64,000 nucleotides of DNA, taken from UBA1563 sp041667115. GTDB lineage: Bacteria > Bacteroidota > Ignavibacteria > Ignavibacteriales > Ignavibacteriaceae. Below, one piece after another: positions 8,721-18,093 of this stretch. Where the stretch lies: contig JBAYFO010000001.1 of the NCBI GenBank assembly GCA_041667115.1, forward strand, positions 1 through 64,000. The letters are read 5' to 3'. Numbering within the stretch: position 1 is the stretch's first letter; each line of letters starts with the position of its first letter. The translations under genes were made by a program, and so were the position numbers. The notes beneath the pieces were generated by a model. It saw only the letters and a list, made by a program, of their open reading frames with translations. It ran no database searches and had not been told where the DNA came from.

Positions 8721-10400
8721 ATGGAAAAACTGGAATTCACTAAACTCAAACGAAACTTAACAGCTTTAGTCGAATTTAGCAGAGTCGTAAATTCAAGCCT
8801 TGACCTGCAATTTACACTTAACAACTTACTCTTAACCTGTCTTGGTAAATTCATTACAACTAAGGGATGTATAATTCTTTCCATTCAAAATGAGATGAAA
8901 ATTTTATCTTCCAAAGGTTTAAGTGAAGAACAGATTGCCTCTTTCCCGGTGGTCTTCCACGTTGATGAGATTGAAGAAAGTAAAGAACTAAAGGAGTTTT
9001 TATTTCAGAACAAATTAGTTTACTCTGAAAAAATATGTTCACCGAGAAAATGTTTGGGGATTCTTTGTCTTGGAGAGAAAATAACAAAAGAAGAATATTT
9101 GACAGAGGAAAAAGAATTTCTCGTTACGATTTTAAATATTGCATCGACGGCTATCGAGAATGCAATGTTTATCACCGAACTTAAAGAAGTAAACCGGATG
9201 CTTGACTCACGCGTTAACCGTTTGAGTTCTCTGTTTGAATTGGGAAAAGAATTTGGGGTGCTAACCGACGAAAGCAGGATTAGTAAATTATTAGTTTATT
9301 CGTTGCTCGGTCATTTTCTCCTTTCAACCTATGCGATAATAATTTTAGATGAGAATAAGCTGAAAATTTTGGAATCAACAGTTCCCAAAGCTCCCTTGCT
9401 GGATGTTTTGTCTCATGTTAATATTCAGTCGATTGAAAATGTCCACGATAAAGAGAGCATTGAAAAAGATTTCCCCAACCTTTCAAAATATAATTTTGAA
9501 TTAATGATTCCGATGCAATTGCAGGGTGAAACCAGCGGACTTGTTCTGCTCGGGAAAAGGATGAAAAATATTCCCTATTCGGAAACGGATATCGAGTTTA
9601 TAAGTTCGGTAGGAACACTTGCTATAATTTCATTGGAGAATATAAGACTTTTTCAAGAAGCGCTTGAAAAGCAAAAACTTGAAGAAGAGTTAGAAATTGC
9701 AAAAGGCATCCAGCGAAACCTTCTTCCTAAAGAAATTCCAAAGCTAGACAATTTTCAAATTTCCGCTGTTAGTATTTCTTCAAAACAGGTTGGTGGTGAT
9801 TATTACGATATCATCAGAGCCGAGGATGGTCGTTATTTTATAGGGATTGGCGATGTTTCCGGCAAAGGAGTTCCAGCTTCATTGCTGATGGCGAATCTGC
9901 AAGCGTTTTTAAAATCGATTACCAGGCAAGGATATAATATAGCGGCTTCGACACGGATTATCAACGATCTTGTTTCTGAAAATACTACCGATGGGAGATT
10001 TATAACTTTTTTTTGGCTTTTACTCGATGATCAAAAAAGAGAAATCACTTACGTAAATGCGGGGCACAATCCTCCGTTGTTAATCCGGGATAAAAAAATC
10101 ACTTATCTTGACAAAGGGGGGATGTTGCTGGGAGTGATGAAATCATTTATGGAGTATGAAAGTGAAACTGTTCAACTTCAGAAAGATGATATTCTGGTCC
10201 TTTTTACAGATGGGGTTACTGAAGCAAAAAATAGAAACGATGATGAATTTTCCGACCGGTTATTAGAAACGATTCTTACACAAAAAACATTTTCGTCGTC
10301 TGACGAGATCCTCCATGAAGTGAAATGCAAGATTGACGAATTTGTCAGCGGAGAACCGCAGTCTGACGATATTACAATGATAACCTTTCTTGTAACGTAA
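8721..10400 (+). CDS. Soluble GAF-domain PP2C phosphatase (RsbU/SpoIIE family)
   Basis: A 559-residue protein from the ATG at 8721, seven bases after the kinase stop; the frame also opens at a TTG 15 bases upstream. There are no membrane helices. Two tandem GAF-like regions (about 15-150 and 170-315) precede a coiled linker and a SpoIIE domain with KQVGGDYYDII, IGDVSGKGVPASLL, LFTDGVTEAKNR and QSDDITMITF. It is the cytoplasmic counterpart of the membrane phosphatase at the front of the operon. The pair would let envelope and cytoplasmic signals converge on the same STAS/kinase switch. Confidence 0.9.
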   Translation: MEKLEFTKLKRNLTALVEFSRVVNSSLDLQFTLNNLLLTCLGKFITTKGCIILSIQNEMKILSSKGLSEEQIASFPVVFHVDEIEESKELKEFLFQNKLVYSEKICSPRKCLGILCLGEKITKEEYLTEEKEFLVTILNIASTAIENAMFITELKEVNRMLDSRVNRLSSLFELGKEFGVLTDESRISKLLVYSLLGHFLLSTYAIIILDENKLKILESTVPKAPLLDVLSHVNIQSIENVHDKESIEKDFPNLSKYNFELMIPMQLQGETSGLVLLGKRMKNIPYSETDIEFISSVGTLAIISLENIRLFQEALEKQKLEEELEIAKGIQRNLLPKEIPKLDNFQISAVSISSKQVGGDYYDIIRAEDGRYFIGIGDVSGKGVPASLLMANLQAFLKSITRQGYNIAASTRIINDLVSENTTDGRFITFFWLLLDDQKREITYVNAGHNPPLLIRDKKITYLDKGGMLLGVMKSFMEYESETVQLQKDDILVLFTDGVTEAKNRNDDEFSDRLLETILTQKTFSSSDEILHEVKCKIDEFVSGEPQSDDITMITFLVT

Positions 10401-10421
10401 AAAAAATTATCGGTTTAAAAC

Positions 10422-10450
10422 AAAAAAGCCGGACTAAATCCGGCTTTTTT
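10422..10450. terminator. Bidirectional terminator between phosphatase operon and secDF
   Basis: A perfect 12-bp stem (AAAAAAGCCGGA with TCCGGCTTTTTT) encloses a five-base loop. The A and T runs on both sides fit termination of the plus-strand partner-switching operon and of the minus-strand secDF operon. Confidence 0.9.
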
Positions 10451-10468
10451 ATTTTGAACTTAAACGAA

Positions 10469-11611
10469 CTAAAATTCAATTTTCTTGTTATACTTTTTAA
10501 CATAATCTAAAACTATAGCACTAGCAACGAAGACCGAAGAATACGTTCCGATAATAATACCGAAGAACATTGTGAATGCAAACGCCCGAAGCACTTCACC
10601 GCCTAAAAGCAGCAGTACAAAGATACTCATTAACGTTGTACCACCTGTTAAAATTGTACGGCTCATAGTTTTGTTAATTGCCATGTTCATCAACATTTCG
10701 AGAGGTTCAGTTTTATGAATTTTTAATGTCTCTCTCACTCTATCAAAAACAATAACCGTATCGTTAATTGAATATCCGATAAGAGTTAAAAATGCCGCCA
10801 CAACTGTGAGATTCACTTCTAAATTCAAACCAGGGATAACATTATAAAGAACGGCGTACAATCCTAAAGTTATAAGTACATCGTGGAAAAGTGCCACTAC
10901 GGCTCCGAACGCAAAAACAAATTTGTAGCGGAAAGCCAAATAAATTAAAATTCCAATTAACGAAAGAACAATAGCAATCATTGTATCTTGCTTCAATTCA
11001 TTTCCTACTTTTGGTCCTACTCTTTCTTCGCGTAAAACCTGAAATGGATTTCCTTTTAATTTAAGTTTCAAACTTTCTTTCACCCAATCAGAAATACCAA
11101 CTTGAACTACAACCTGTGTATTGGTAATTTCTTCAGATACTTTGCCTGACTGAAATCCATCGAGAAAAAGTTTATTTGCTATTGCTGACGCCGTATCAGG
11201 ATTATTAAATGAATAAGTCAGAGTGTTGGAAGTTTTTTCAGATCGATAATTCCCTGCAACAGCCGGGAATGAAGAATTGATATCTCCTTCAATTTGCTGT
11301 TGGATCTTTGGAAAAAGATTTTGAGGAAGCGCCTGCAATTCCGTTCTGATTAAAGCGCCGGAATTATCGCCAAAGGTTTTTATCTCAACTTCACCCAACC
11401 CTGTCGATTGAAGATCCTGGCGGAGTTCTGAAATTTTAACCGGGTTGTCAAATCTCACGACGATTTCCGTTCCACCTTTGAAATCAATACCGAATTGAAG
11501 GCCGCGGAAAGCGATGTTTAACATGCCAAGTAAAAAGAGTGAGGCAGAAAGCACATAAAAGTACTTTCTCTTCCCCATGAAATCAATATTTAAATTATGA
11601 AATAGCTGCAT
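10469..11611 (-). CDS. secF: Protein translocase subunit SecF
   Basis: An accessory subunit of the Sec translocon, which together with SecD uses the proton gradient to pull substrates across the inner membrane. It is 380 residues long: one N-terminal membrane helix (17-37), a short FGIDFKGGTEIVV beta segment, a periplasmic domain, and five C-terminal helices from about 210. The conserved SINDTVIVFDRVRE motif is in the membrane part. The periplasmic insert is longer than in E. coli SecF (323 residues). It follows secD with a 31-base gap on the minus strand. Confidence 0.96.
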   Translation of the reverse strand: MQLFHNLNIDFMGKRKYFYVLSASLFLLGMLNIAFRGLQFGIDFKGGTEIVVRFDNPVKISELRQDLQSTGLGEVEIKTFGDNSGALIRTELQALPQNLFPKIQQQIEGDINSSFPAVAGNYRSEKTSNTLTYSFNNPDTASAIANKLFLDGFQSGKVSEEITNTQVVVQVGISDWVKESLKLKLKGNPFQVLREERVGPKVGNELKQDTMIAIVLSLIGILIYLAFRYKFVFAFGAVVALFHDVLITLGLYAVLYNVIPGLNLEVNLTVVAAFLTLIGYSINDTVIVFDRVRETLKIHKTEPLEMLMNMAINKTMSRTILTGGTTLMSIFVLLLLGGEVLRAFAFTMFFGIIIGTYSSVFVASAIVLDYVKKYNKKIEF

Positions 11612-11642
11612 TTATTTTTGCTCCTAAAAGTCTTTTTGATAA

Positions 11643-13580
11643 TTAACCGAGAGTAATTTTATAACCTTTAATTAATAAGAAATCGAGAAAAACTCGTGTA
11701 ATAACTAAAGCTCCAAACAAGCTTGTTCCAATACCAATCATTAAGGTAAGGGCAAATCCTTGAACCGGTCCGGTTCCAAACTGATAAAGAATAATAGCAG
11801 TAATCATAGTGGTAATGTTTGAATCCACAATAGCGGAAAGCGCTTTTGAAAATCCACTATCAATTGAAGCCTTCATTGTTTTCCCGGTTGCAAGTTCTTC
11901 TCTAATTCTTTCAAAGATCAGCACGTTGGCATCAACCGCCATTCCTATGGTTAATACAATGCCCGCAATACCAGGTAAGGTTAGTGTGGCTTTGAAATAT
12001 GCAAGTATTGAAAGTATAAATAAGATTACAAGTGATAAAGCAATTGCAGAAATACCTCCCGCTTTTCTATAATAAACCACCATAAAAAGTCCGACGAGTA
12101 AATAACCGTAGAGTGTAGAATTAAATCCTTGGTTAATTGAATCCTGCCCGAGTGACGGTCCGACGGATCTTTCTTCCATAATATCTACCGGTGCCGGAAG
12201 CGCTCCGGCTTTCAAAACGATTTCTAATAATTTTGCTTCTGCTAAATCAGTGCTACCTTCAATTTGCGATCTTCCTCCGGGAATTTTACCGCGAATAACC
12301 GGTGCTGTATAAACCACGTTATCAAGTACAATCGCACATCTTTTGTTGATGTTGGCGCCGGTAATTCTTGCCCATTCTGTTGCACCTTCGGAATTCATTT
12401 CCATATTAACGACAGGCGCAGAAGTAGAAGGATCAATATTTGATGTTGCATTGGTTACAACACTGCCTGTTAGTTCGGCAGTTTTGTTTACAAGATAAAG
12501 GATGAAAACTCCCTGACCTTCTTGAAAAGTAACCGGTTTAGCGCTAAATAAAAACTCTGCATTACTTAAGTTAAGGATGTTTTGCACTTCAGGTTTAGCA
12601 AGCATATGTAAAAGTCTTTCTTTCTGATCAGCTTTTACATACGCATCTGCTGATTGACTCTGAGGATTTATCAAAGCAACAGAAAAGAAAGGATGTTCTT
12701 TCGCAAATTCTTCCGGAGATAATTTTTTGTTCTTGGTTGTATCGTTTTTTGCAAGTGTTGAATCTTTCTTTTCAACCTTAGCACTTTTTGTGGAATCTGT
12801 TGAAGAAGAATCTTCTAAACTTTTGCCCGCCAAAACTTTGTCAACCTGCTCCATTACGTTAACAGTGTATGCCGGTTCTTTTAACAGTTTGAATTCAAGC
12901 AAGGCTGTTCCCTGCAGTAATTGTCTTGCTTCTTCTTCTTTGGCAACACCCGGTAATTCAACAATAATTCTTCTATCGCCTTGCAACTGAATGCTAGGTT
13001 CAGAAACGCCATACTGGTCAACTCTGTTTCTAATAATTTCTTTAGCCCGTGTAACTGCTTCATCGGTCTGCTTTTTCAAATCCTTTAATATTTCAGCATC
13101 ATCCTGGCGGATCGTTCCGAAGTAGCGGCTTAAACGGATTCCTCTTTCCTGAAATTTACGACCAACAATATTTACAACCGATTCATTTGACAAAGCAGCT
13201 TCCTTGCCTGCCGATGCGAGTATTTGTCTGAAAAGGTCATCGGGGTTGTTTGCTAATTTTTCTAACAATTTTACGGTATTTACTTCAAGCACCACACGCA
13301 TACCGCCTTGTAAATCCAAGCCCAATTTTATTCTCTTCATTCGTGCTTCGCGAATCGAAGGATCGCTGGCTTTAATGCTGTCGGCAGTATTTTGAAGTAT
13401 TCTGTCAAGTTGATCTGCAGTTAGACCGGGATCAACTTTCTTTAAAAGTTCGCGTTTTTCTTTTACTGCTTCCGAAATTCTATTCGTATTTTGATAATCC
13501 TTATAGGTAGGATACAGCAAATAAATGCTTATTGCAATTGCAGCAATAATAATGATAAACCTAAATCTCAATGCTTTCAT
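11643..13580 (-). CDS. secD: Protein translocase subunit SecD
   Basis: Partner of SecF in the Sec translocon. The ATG at 13580 gives 645 residues beginning MKALRFRFIIIIAAIAISIY, a good first membrane helix. An upstream in-frame start at 13658 would add 26 hydrophobic residues and is less likely. LGLDLQGGMRVVLEV is the SecD signature. The periplasmic domain carries a Ser/Lys/Asp-rich low-complexity insert (about residues 265-295). The C-terminal six-helix RND-like region contains GMAVDANVLIFERIREEL. Length is within the family range. Confidence 0.96.
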   Translation of the reverse strand: MKALRFRFIIIIAAIAISIYLLYPTYKDYQNTNRISEAVKEKRELLKKVDPGLTADQLDRILQNTADSIKASDPSIREARMKRIKLGLDLQGGMRVVLEVNTVKLLEKLANNPDDLFRQILASAGKEAALSNESVVNIVGRKFQERGIRLSRYFGTIRQDDAEILKDLKKQTDEAVTRAKEIIRNRVDQYGVSEPSIQLQGDRRIIVELPGVAKEEEARQLLQGTALLEFKLLKEPAYTVNVMEQVDKVLAGKSLEDSSSTDSTKSAKVEKKDSTLAKNDTTKNKKLSPEEFAKEHPFFSVALINPQSQSADAYVKADQKERLLHMLAKPEVQNILNLSNAEFLFSAKPVTFQEGQGVFILYLVNKTAELTGSVVTNATSNIDPSTSAPVVNMEMNSEGATEWARITGANINKRCAIVLDNVVYTAPVIRGKIPGGRSQIEGSTDLAEAKLLEIVLKAGALPAPVDIMEERSVGPSLGQDSINQGFNSTLYGYLLVGLFMVVYYRKAGGISAIALSLVILFILSILAYFKATLTLPGIAGIVLTIGMAVDANVLIFERIREELATGKTMKASIDSGFSKALSAIVDSNITTMITAIILYQFGTGPVQGFALTLMIGIGTSLFGALVITRVFLDFLLIKGYKITLG

Positions 13581-13728
13581 AAGGGGTTCTATACTAATTA
13601 GTTGGATTAGTGAATTAATTAAGAGTTCAAAGTTACTCTTTAAGGGTAAAAAAAGCAATAAAATTTGAAATTAAGATTTTATTAATAGGTAGTTTTGGGG
13701 AAATATTAACGGAATTGCCCCAAGTTTG

Positions 13729-13736
13729 TATATTTG
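13729..13736 (+). promoter_or_regulatory. Candidate -7 box for the oligoendopeptidase gene
   Basis: TATATTTG matches the TAnnTTTG -7 element of Bacteroidota, 22 bases before the GTG at 13758. A -33 TTG at the right distance is not clear, so this is only a candidate. Confidence 0.4.
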
Positions 13737-13757
13737 TGACGTTTTTATTTATTATTT

Positions 13758-15581
13758 GTGAGTGATTTTTTTATGTCAGAACCAACTTCTCTACCTTTAA
13801 GAGACGAAATTGAAGCCAGGTACAAATGGAATTTGTGCGATATTTTTGAGTCTGATGAAAAATGGGAAGAAGTCTTTCGTATCGTTGAAGGAAAAATTCC
13901 CGGACTTAAAAAGTTTGAAGGAACATTAAACGAATCTGTCGAATCGATTATTGACTATCTCAAATTAGAAGAAGAAATAGGAATTATTTTGGAGCGGCTT
14001 CATCTTTATGCTATGCTTTCAAAAGATTCAGATATGGCAGTACCGAAATATCAATCTATGGATAGCAGGGTTAAAACATTAATAACAAATTTTTCTTCAA
14101 ACACTTCATTTTTTAAACCGGAAATTTTAAAACACGATAAAGAACAAATTGAAAGATGGTGTAAAGAAATTGACGAACTAAATAAATATTCCCATTTTTT
14201 TGAAGATCTTTTCCGCGAAAAACCACATACGCTGTCTCCAAATGAAGAAAGAATAGTAGCCCTAACCGCAGAATTAAAAAATGTTCCGTATAATACATTC
14301 TCGCTATTTACAAATGCCGACCTTCAGTTCCCTAAAATAGATGACGGCTTAGGAAATGAAATTGAAATTTCGCATGGAAGATATTACTCGTCTTTATATT
14401 CTGACAACAGAACTTTCCGCGAGGAGGCTTATCGCGCTTACTATAAGCCGTTCATACAACACGCAAACACTTTCTCTTCCCTCGTTATGGGCAATATTAA
14501 AGGGAATATATTCACCGCTCAAGTTAAAAACTTTAATTCCGTGCGCGAAGCTTCATTATTTAGAAATAATATTTCACTACAAGTTTACGACAACTTAATC
14601 GATACCGTAAACCGGAATCTAGAACCAATGCATCGATGGACTGCACTCAAGAAAAGAATGCTTAAACTTGATAAACTTCACCCATTCGATACCTATGTGT
14701 CAATTTTCCCTTTTAAGGACAAGAAATATTCTTACGATGAATCTTTGGAAATCGTTAAAAAAGCTTTGCAACCACTTGGGACAAATTATCTTGGAATTAT
14801 TGATAAAGCTTTTTCGCAAAGATGGATTGACGTTTATGAAACCCGTTCCAAACGCAGTGGCGCTTATTCTTCCGGGACAACCTTTGGTGTTCATCCATAC
14901 GTTCTTTTAAATTGGAATAACTTGTTAAACGATGTTTTTACGCTTGCTCACGAGATGGGGCACAACATGCATTCATACTTTACAGGAGATAAACAGCCGT
15001 ATGTGTATGCTAATTATTCAATCTTTCTAGCTGAAGTTGCATCAACGTTTAACGAATCGCTCTTGCTTGAATATTTTTTAGAACACAGCGAAAGCAAAGA
15101 AGAAAAATTATTTTTATACGAAAAGTACTTGAACAATGTAACAACAACATTTTATCGTCAGACAATGTTTGCTGAATATGAATCAGAAATGTATAAGTTA
15201 GTTGAAGGGGGAAATTCTTTAACGGTTGTTGATTTTCGTAATTTGTATAAAAGTCTTTATCAAAAATATTGGGGGAATGAAATGTTTGTTGACTATGAGG
15301 AAGAATTTACCTGGGCTCGGATTCCTCATTTCTATTATAATTTTTATGTTTATCAATATGCAACCGGATTTGCAGCCTCAGGATTACTTGTGCAAAAAGT
15401 TAAAAAAGAAGGTGAACCGGCAGTTAAAAAGTATTTGCAATTTCTTGGCAGAGGAAGCTCAAAGTATTCGCTTGATATCCTAAAAGATGCGGGTGTTGAT
15501 ATGACTTCTTCGGAACCGGTACTTGCAACAATTAACAAAATGTCTTTTATTCTTGATGAAATAGAAAAGCTTATTAACTAA
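13758..15581 (+). CDS. pepF: Oligoendopeptidase F (M3 family zinc metallopeptidase)
   Basis: A cytoplasmic peptidase that cleaves short oligopeptides. It is 607 residues from a GTG at 13758; an ATG at 13773 (residue 6) is an equally possible start. The zinc site is HEMGH (398-402), followed by the third-ligand region FLAEVASTFNE with Glu426. The N-terminal helical half and the ARIPHFYYNFYVYQYATG segment near residues 520-540 are typical of PepF. It is the first gene of a unit with the IMPDH-like gene 11 bases downstream, though the two functions are not obviously linked. Confidence 0.95.
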   Translation: MSDFFMSEPTSLPLRDEIEARYKWNLCDIFESDEKWEEVFRIVEGKIPGLKKFEGTLNESVESIIDYLKLEEEIGIILERLHLYAMLSKDSDMAVPKYQSMDSRVKTLITNFSSNTSFFKPEILKHDKEQIERWCKEIDELNKYSHFFEDLFREKPHTLSPNEERIVALTAELKNVPYNTFSLFTNADLQFPKIDDGLGNEIEISHGRYYSSLYSDNRTFREEAYRAYYKPFIQHANTFSSLVMGNIKGNIFTAQVKNFNSVREASLFRNNISLQVYDNLIDTVNRNLEPMHRWTALKKRMLKLDKLHPFDTYVSIFPFKDKKYSYDESLEIVKKALQPLGTNYLGIIDKAFSQRWIDVYETRSKRSGAYSSGTTFGVHPYVLLNWNNLLNDVFTLAHEMGHNMHSYFTGDKQPYVYANYSIFLAEVASTFNESLLLEYFLEHSESKEEKLFLYEKYLNNVTTTFYRQTMFAEYESEMYKLVEGGNSLTVVDFRNLYKSLYQKYWGNEMFVDYEEEFTWARIPHFYYNFYVYQYATGFAASGLLVQKVKKEGEPAVKKYLQFLGRGSSKYSLDILKDAGVDMTSSEPVLATINKMSFILDEIEKLIN

Positions 15582-15592
15582 ACGAGGAAGAA

Positions 15593-16609
15593 ATGAAAAT
15601 ATATACAAAGAAAGATTTAAACGAATTTTATCAGTCGTTAACCTATGATGATATAAGTCTTGTCCCAACAGAAATTTCCAGGGTTAAATCACGTAACGAA
15701 CCGGTTACGTCCTGTGATTTTTTAGGAGCTAAACTAAGTCTTCCAGTGCTATCAAGCCCAATGGATACGGTTACCGGCTTAGATATGGCAATTGAATTAA
15801 CACATTCCGGATGTCTTGGAATTCTTAACCGATTTGATTCTTCTTTGAATAGTATTCTTGCATCAGAAAATGGGACTGAAAAAATATATAGCGCATCAAT
15901 CGGATTGACTACGGATTTAGCTGTCATCGAAAAATTAGCTGCCCGGAAATTTATTCTCTGTCTTGATACTGCTAACGCAAGCAACAAGGAGGTTCTAAAT
16001 AAAACCAAAGAAGTAAAAAAACATTTTGCGGTAAAACTGATTGTTGGAAATATTGCAAACGGGGCAACACTAAAACAATTGGAAGACGCCGGGGCTGATG
16101 CAGTCCGTGTTGGTATTGGCAGCGGAAGTGTTTGTTCAACTTCAATACAAACTGGAATAGGGATCGGTCAGGTTTCATCAATATTGGATGTTCTTTTCAC
16201 ACGTAAGAAAGAAAAGTTGGCAATAAAAATTATAGCTGACGGAGGAATAAAAAGCGCCGGCGATGTTGCAAAAGCTTTATCATTGGGGGCAGATGTTGCA
16301 ATGCTCGGAAGAATGCTCGCCGGGACAAAAGAAACTCCGGGTGAAGTAATAAAATACAATGGTCAACTTTGGAAGAAATACCGGGGTTCTGCTTCCTTTG
16401 GTGTAAAAATGAAAAACGAATTCATCGAAGGTGAAGAGACAATGGTCGCATACAAAGGAACCGTACGAAATGTAATCAACAGCATTTCTGACGGATTGCG
16501 AAGCGCAATGAGTTATATGAATTGTCTATCACTTGATGAATTAAGAAAAACCGAAACGTTTACCGTGTTAAGTAATAGCTCCTATCTCGAACGTTTACCC
16601 AAAGCTTAA
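15593..16609 (+). CDS. IMP dehydrogenase / GMP reductase family protein without CBS domains
   Basis: A 338-residue TIM-barrel enzyme of purine nucleotide metabolism. N-terminal LTYDDISLVPTEIS and SSPMDTVTG are the family's opening motifs. The catalytic loop is GIGSGSVCSTSIQTGIG with nucleophile Cys181. The phosphate-binding stretch ADGGIKSAGDVAKALSLGADVAMLG follows, then YRGSASFGV and a flap region. The CBS pair of ordinary IMPDH is absent, so the length is that of GMP reductase. The usual CTTR after the cysteine is CSTS here. I cannot decide between IMPDH and GMP reductase. GAGGAAGAA precedes the ATG. Confidence 0.85.
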   Translation: MKIYTKKDLNEFYQSLTYDDISLVPTEISRVKSRNEPVTSCDFLGAKLSLPVLSSPMDTVTGLDMAIELTHSGCLGILNRFDSSLNSILASENGTEKIYSASIGLTTDLAVIEKLAARKFILCLDTANASNKEVLNKTKEVKKHFAVKLIVGNIANGATLKQLEDAGADAVRVGIGSGSVCSTSIQTGIGIGQVSSILDVLFTRKKEKLAIKIIADGGIKSAGDVAKALSLGADVAMLGRMLAGTKETPGEVIKYNGQLWKKYRGSASFGVKMKNEFIEGEETMVAYKGTVRNVINSISDGLRSAMSYMNCLSLDELRKTETFTVLSNSSYLERLPKA

Positions 16610-16623
16610 TAGCTAATCTATTA

Positions 16624-16986
16624 TTATGCTTGTCGTTTTACTCGATCGATCGTAAAAGCAGGAATACACACGGAAACATATTCACACGATTCTTGAAAAG
16701 GGTTTGAGTATTTAACACTTGAACCCTTTTTTATACAGATTGATTGATTCTTCTCCAAAATTATTGTCTCACCTTCAACTTCAATTTTTTTCTTTCCGGA
16801 AAACACAAAGGTAACTTCATCAAATTCAGGTATTTGAAATGGTTCACTCCATCCGGCAGGAGCGATCATATGTGCAAAGCTAAAATCTCCACAAAAAATA
16901 CTTGCCATCCCAAAATGTTCTTCAATTAACTTTCCGTCGGTGGTTGGAACGACAAAGGGCTTTAGTTGTAGTTCAAAAGGTTTCAT
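16624..16986 (-). CDS. Cupin-domain protein, EutQ-like
   Basis: A 120-residue single cupin. The ATG at 16986 is chosen because AAGGAG stands seven bases before it; a longer frame would start at 17028 without such a site and would run into the preceding terminator. The beta-barrel motifs are visible as a PFQIPEFDEVTFVFSGKKKIEVEG stretch (in two parts) and a second motif around SICIKKGSSVKYSNPF. Metal-binding histidines of motif 1 are largely missing, so catalysis is uncertain. The ethanolamine-utilisation protein EutQ has a similar layout, but no eut genes are nearby. Confidence 0.7.
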   Translation of the reverse strand: MKPFELQLKPFVVPTTDGKLIEEHFGMASIFCGDFSFAHMIAPAGWSEPFQIPEFDEVTFVFSGKKKIEVEGETIILEKNQSICIKKGSSVKYSNPFQESCEYVSVCIPAFTIDRVKRQA

Positions 16987-17005
16987 TTTTCTCCTTAAGT
17001 TTAAA

Positions 17006-17033
17006 ATAAAAAAGTCATGCCTAAGCATGACCT
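17006..17033 (-). terminator. Terminator of the membrane-protein gene at 17057
   Basis: AAGTCATGC and GCATGACCTT pair across a four-base loop. On the minus strand a run of T residues follows the stem. It lies just in front of the cupin ribosome binding site. Confidence 0.75.
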
Positions 17034-17056
17034 TAATTTACGTACTTTGAAGTCAA

Positions 17057-17545
17057 TTATTTTAATGCAAGTTTACGTAATGGTTCATTCGGAAGGGAAT
17101 AATTATCTAGAATATTTCCCTTCGGAGATCGAAAAGTGAAGGATTTTGCACTTTGACTATTCGGGTGATAAAATGCTCTCGGTTTATCTACTTTTGTCTC
17201 ATAAATTTTATAATTCATTTGTTGATCATTAACAACTTTAAATCTTTCTTTCGACCTTGGTTGTACTTTGGCTAAAGCCGGAACTTGTACAGCTTGTCTC
17301 TGGGGGACAAAATAGATTTGTTCTTTATTCGCATGATCAGAATAGTGATTTCTGATAAAAGTGCTTTCATCTTTGCTAATAACAATTTGTTTTTTGCTGT
17401 TATTTTCTTTACTGTTGCTCTTGTTTTTAGGATGAATTTGCATTTTCTCTTTCGCTTTATAAATCATATATGAAATAAGAATAACAAAGAAAACAACTGT
17501 TGCAAAAACAACTAAAGCTAATTTGATAATCGGTATAAGTTCCAT
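17057..17545 (-). CDS. Single-pass membrane protein of unknown function
   Basis: 162 residues from the ATG at 17545, which has GAGGAAGAA before it; the frame extends 14 codons further without such a site. One transmembrane helix occupies residues 5-28. The rest is a basic, Ser/Asn/Lys/Gln-rich, probably disordered cytoplasmic tail ending in an NEPLRKLALK segment. No known domain is recognised. It is an isolated gene with its own terminator. Confidence 0.6.
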   Translation of the reverse strand: MELIPIIKLALVVFATVVFFVILISYMIYKAKEKMQIHPKNKSNSKENNSKKQIVISKDESTFIRNHYSDHANKEQIYFVPQRQAVQVPALAKVQPRSKERFKVVNDQQMNYKIYETKVDKPRAFYHPNSQSAKSFTFRSPKGNILDNYSLPNEPLRKLALK

Positions 17546-17792
17546 TTCTTCCTCTAATTTGTCTTTCCCTATATAACCAATTGACATGCCAAGCTAAATT
17601 TGGCGGATTTACTTACTTTTGAAAGAAAATGATGAATTTTTTTGAGAAGTCCTCTCAATACGAGACAATCGTAAACGTGTTGATCGTTTAAAAGGTAAAA
17701 AGAAAAATTTTTGTTTTTCTTTCACGAATTCATTAATTTAAGTTCTTCATTTATAAATACTTAGAAAGATTTTTTTCTACAAGGGAAATGAT

Positions 17793-18092
17793 ATGACGAA
17801 AGCCGACTTAGTTGATATTGTAGCTACTGGAACCGGATTAACAAAATTAGAAACAGAAGCCGTTATTGAAGGTTTTTTTAACAGCGTTATCGAATCGTTA
17901 AAAGCCGGTAAAGGAATTGAAATAAGAGGATTTGGTACTTTCAAAGTAAGAAAGAAATCAGCTCGATTAGCAAGAAATCCTAAAACCGGAGAAAAAGTTA
18001 ACGTCCCCGAACATTATGTCCCTGTTTTCAAATTTTCTAAGGATTTTAAAACTGCCGTTAGTAAAGGTATGGCAGAAAAGGAAATTGTATAA
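17793..18092 (+). CDS. HU/IHF family DNA-binding protein
   Basis: A 99-residue nucleoid protein. It has MTKADLVDIVATGTGLTKLETEAVIEG as the helical base (shown in family order), GIEIRGFGTFKVRKKSARLARNPKTG as the beta-arm region, and the minor-groove-intercalating proline in RNPKTGEKVNVPEHYVPVF. It binds and bends DNA as a dimer. The stop is followed one base later by the GTG of the zinc-ribbon/TPR gene, so the two are coupled. A 205-base leader upstream has AT-rich tracts but no recognised element. Confidence 0.95.
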   Translation: MTKADLVDIVATGTGLTKLETEAVIEGFFNSVIESLKAGKGIEIRGFGTFKVRKKSARLARNPKTGEKVNVPEHYVPVFKFSKDFKTAVSKGMAEKEIV

Positions 18093-18093
18093 A

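Noticed and set aside
18016..18093. Upstream extension of the zinc-ribbon/TPR gene into the HU gene
   Set aside because: It would overlap the HU gene by 76 bases; the GTG at 18094, one base after the HU stop, fits the zinc-ribbon start better.
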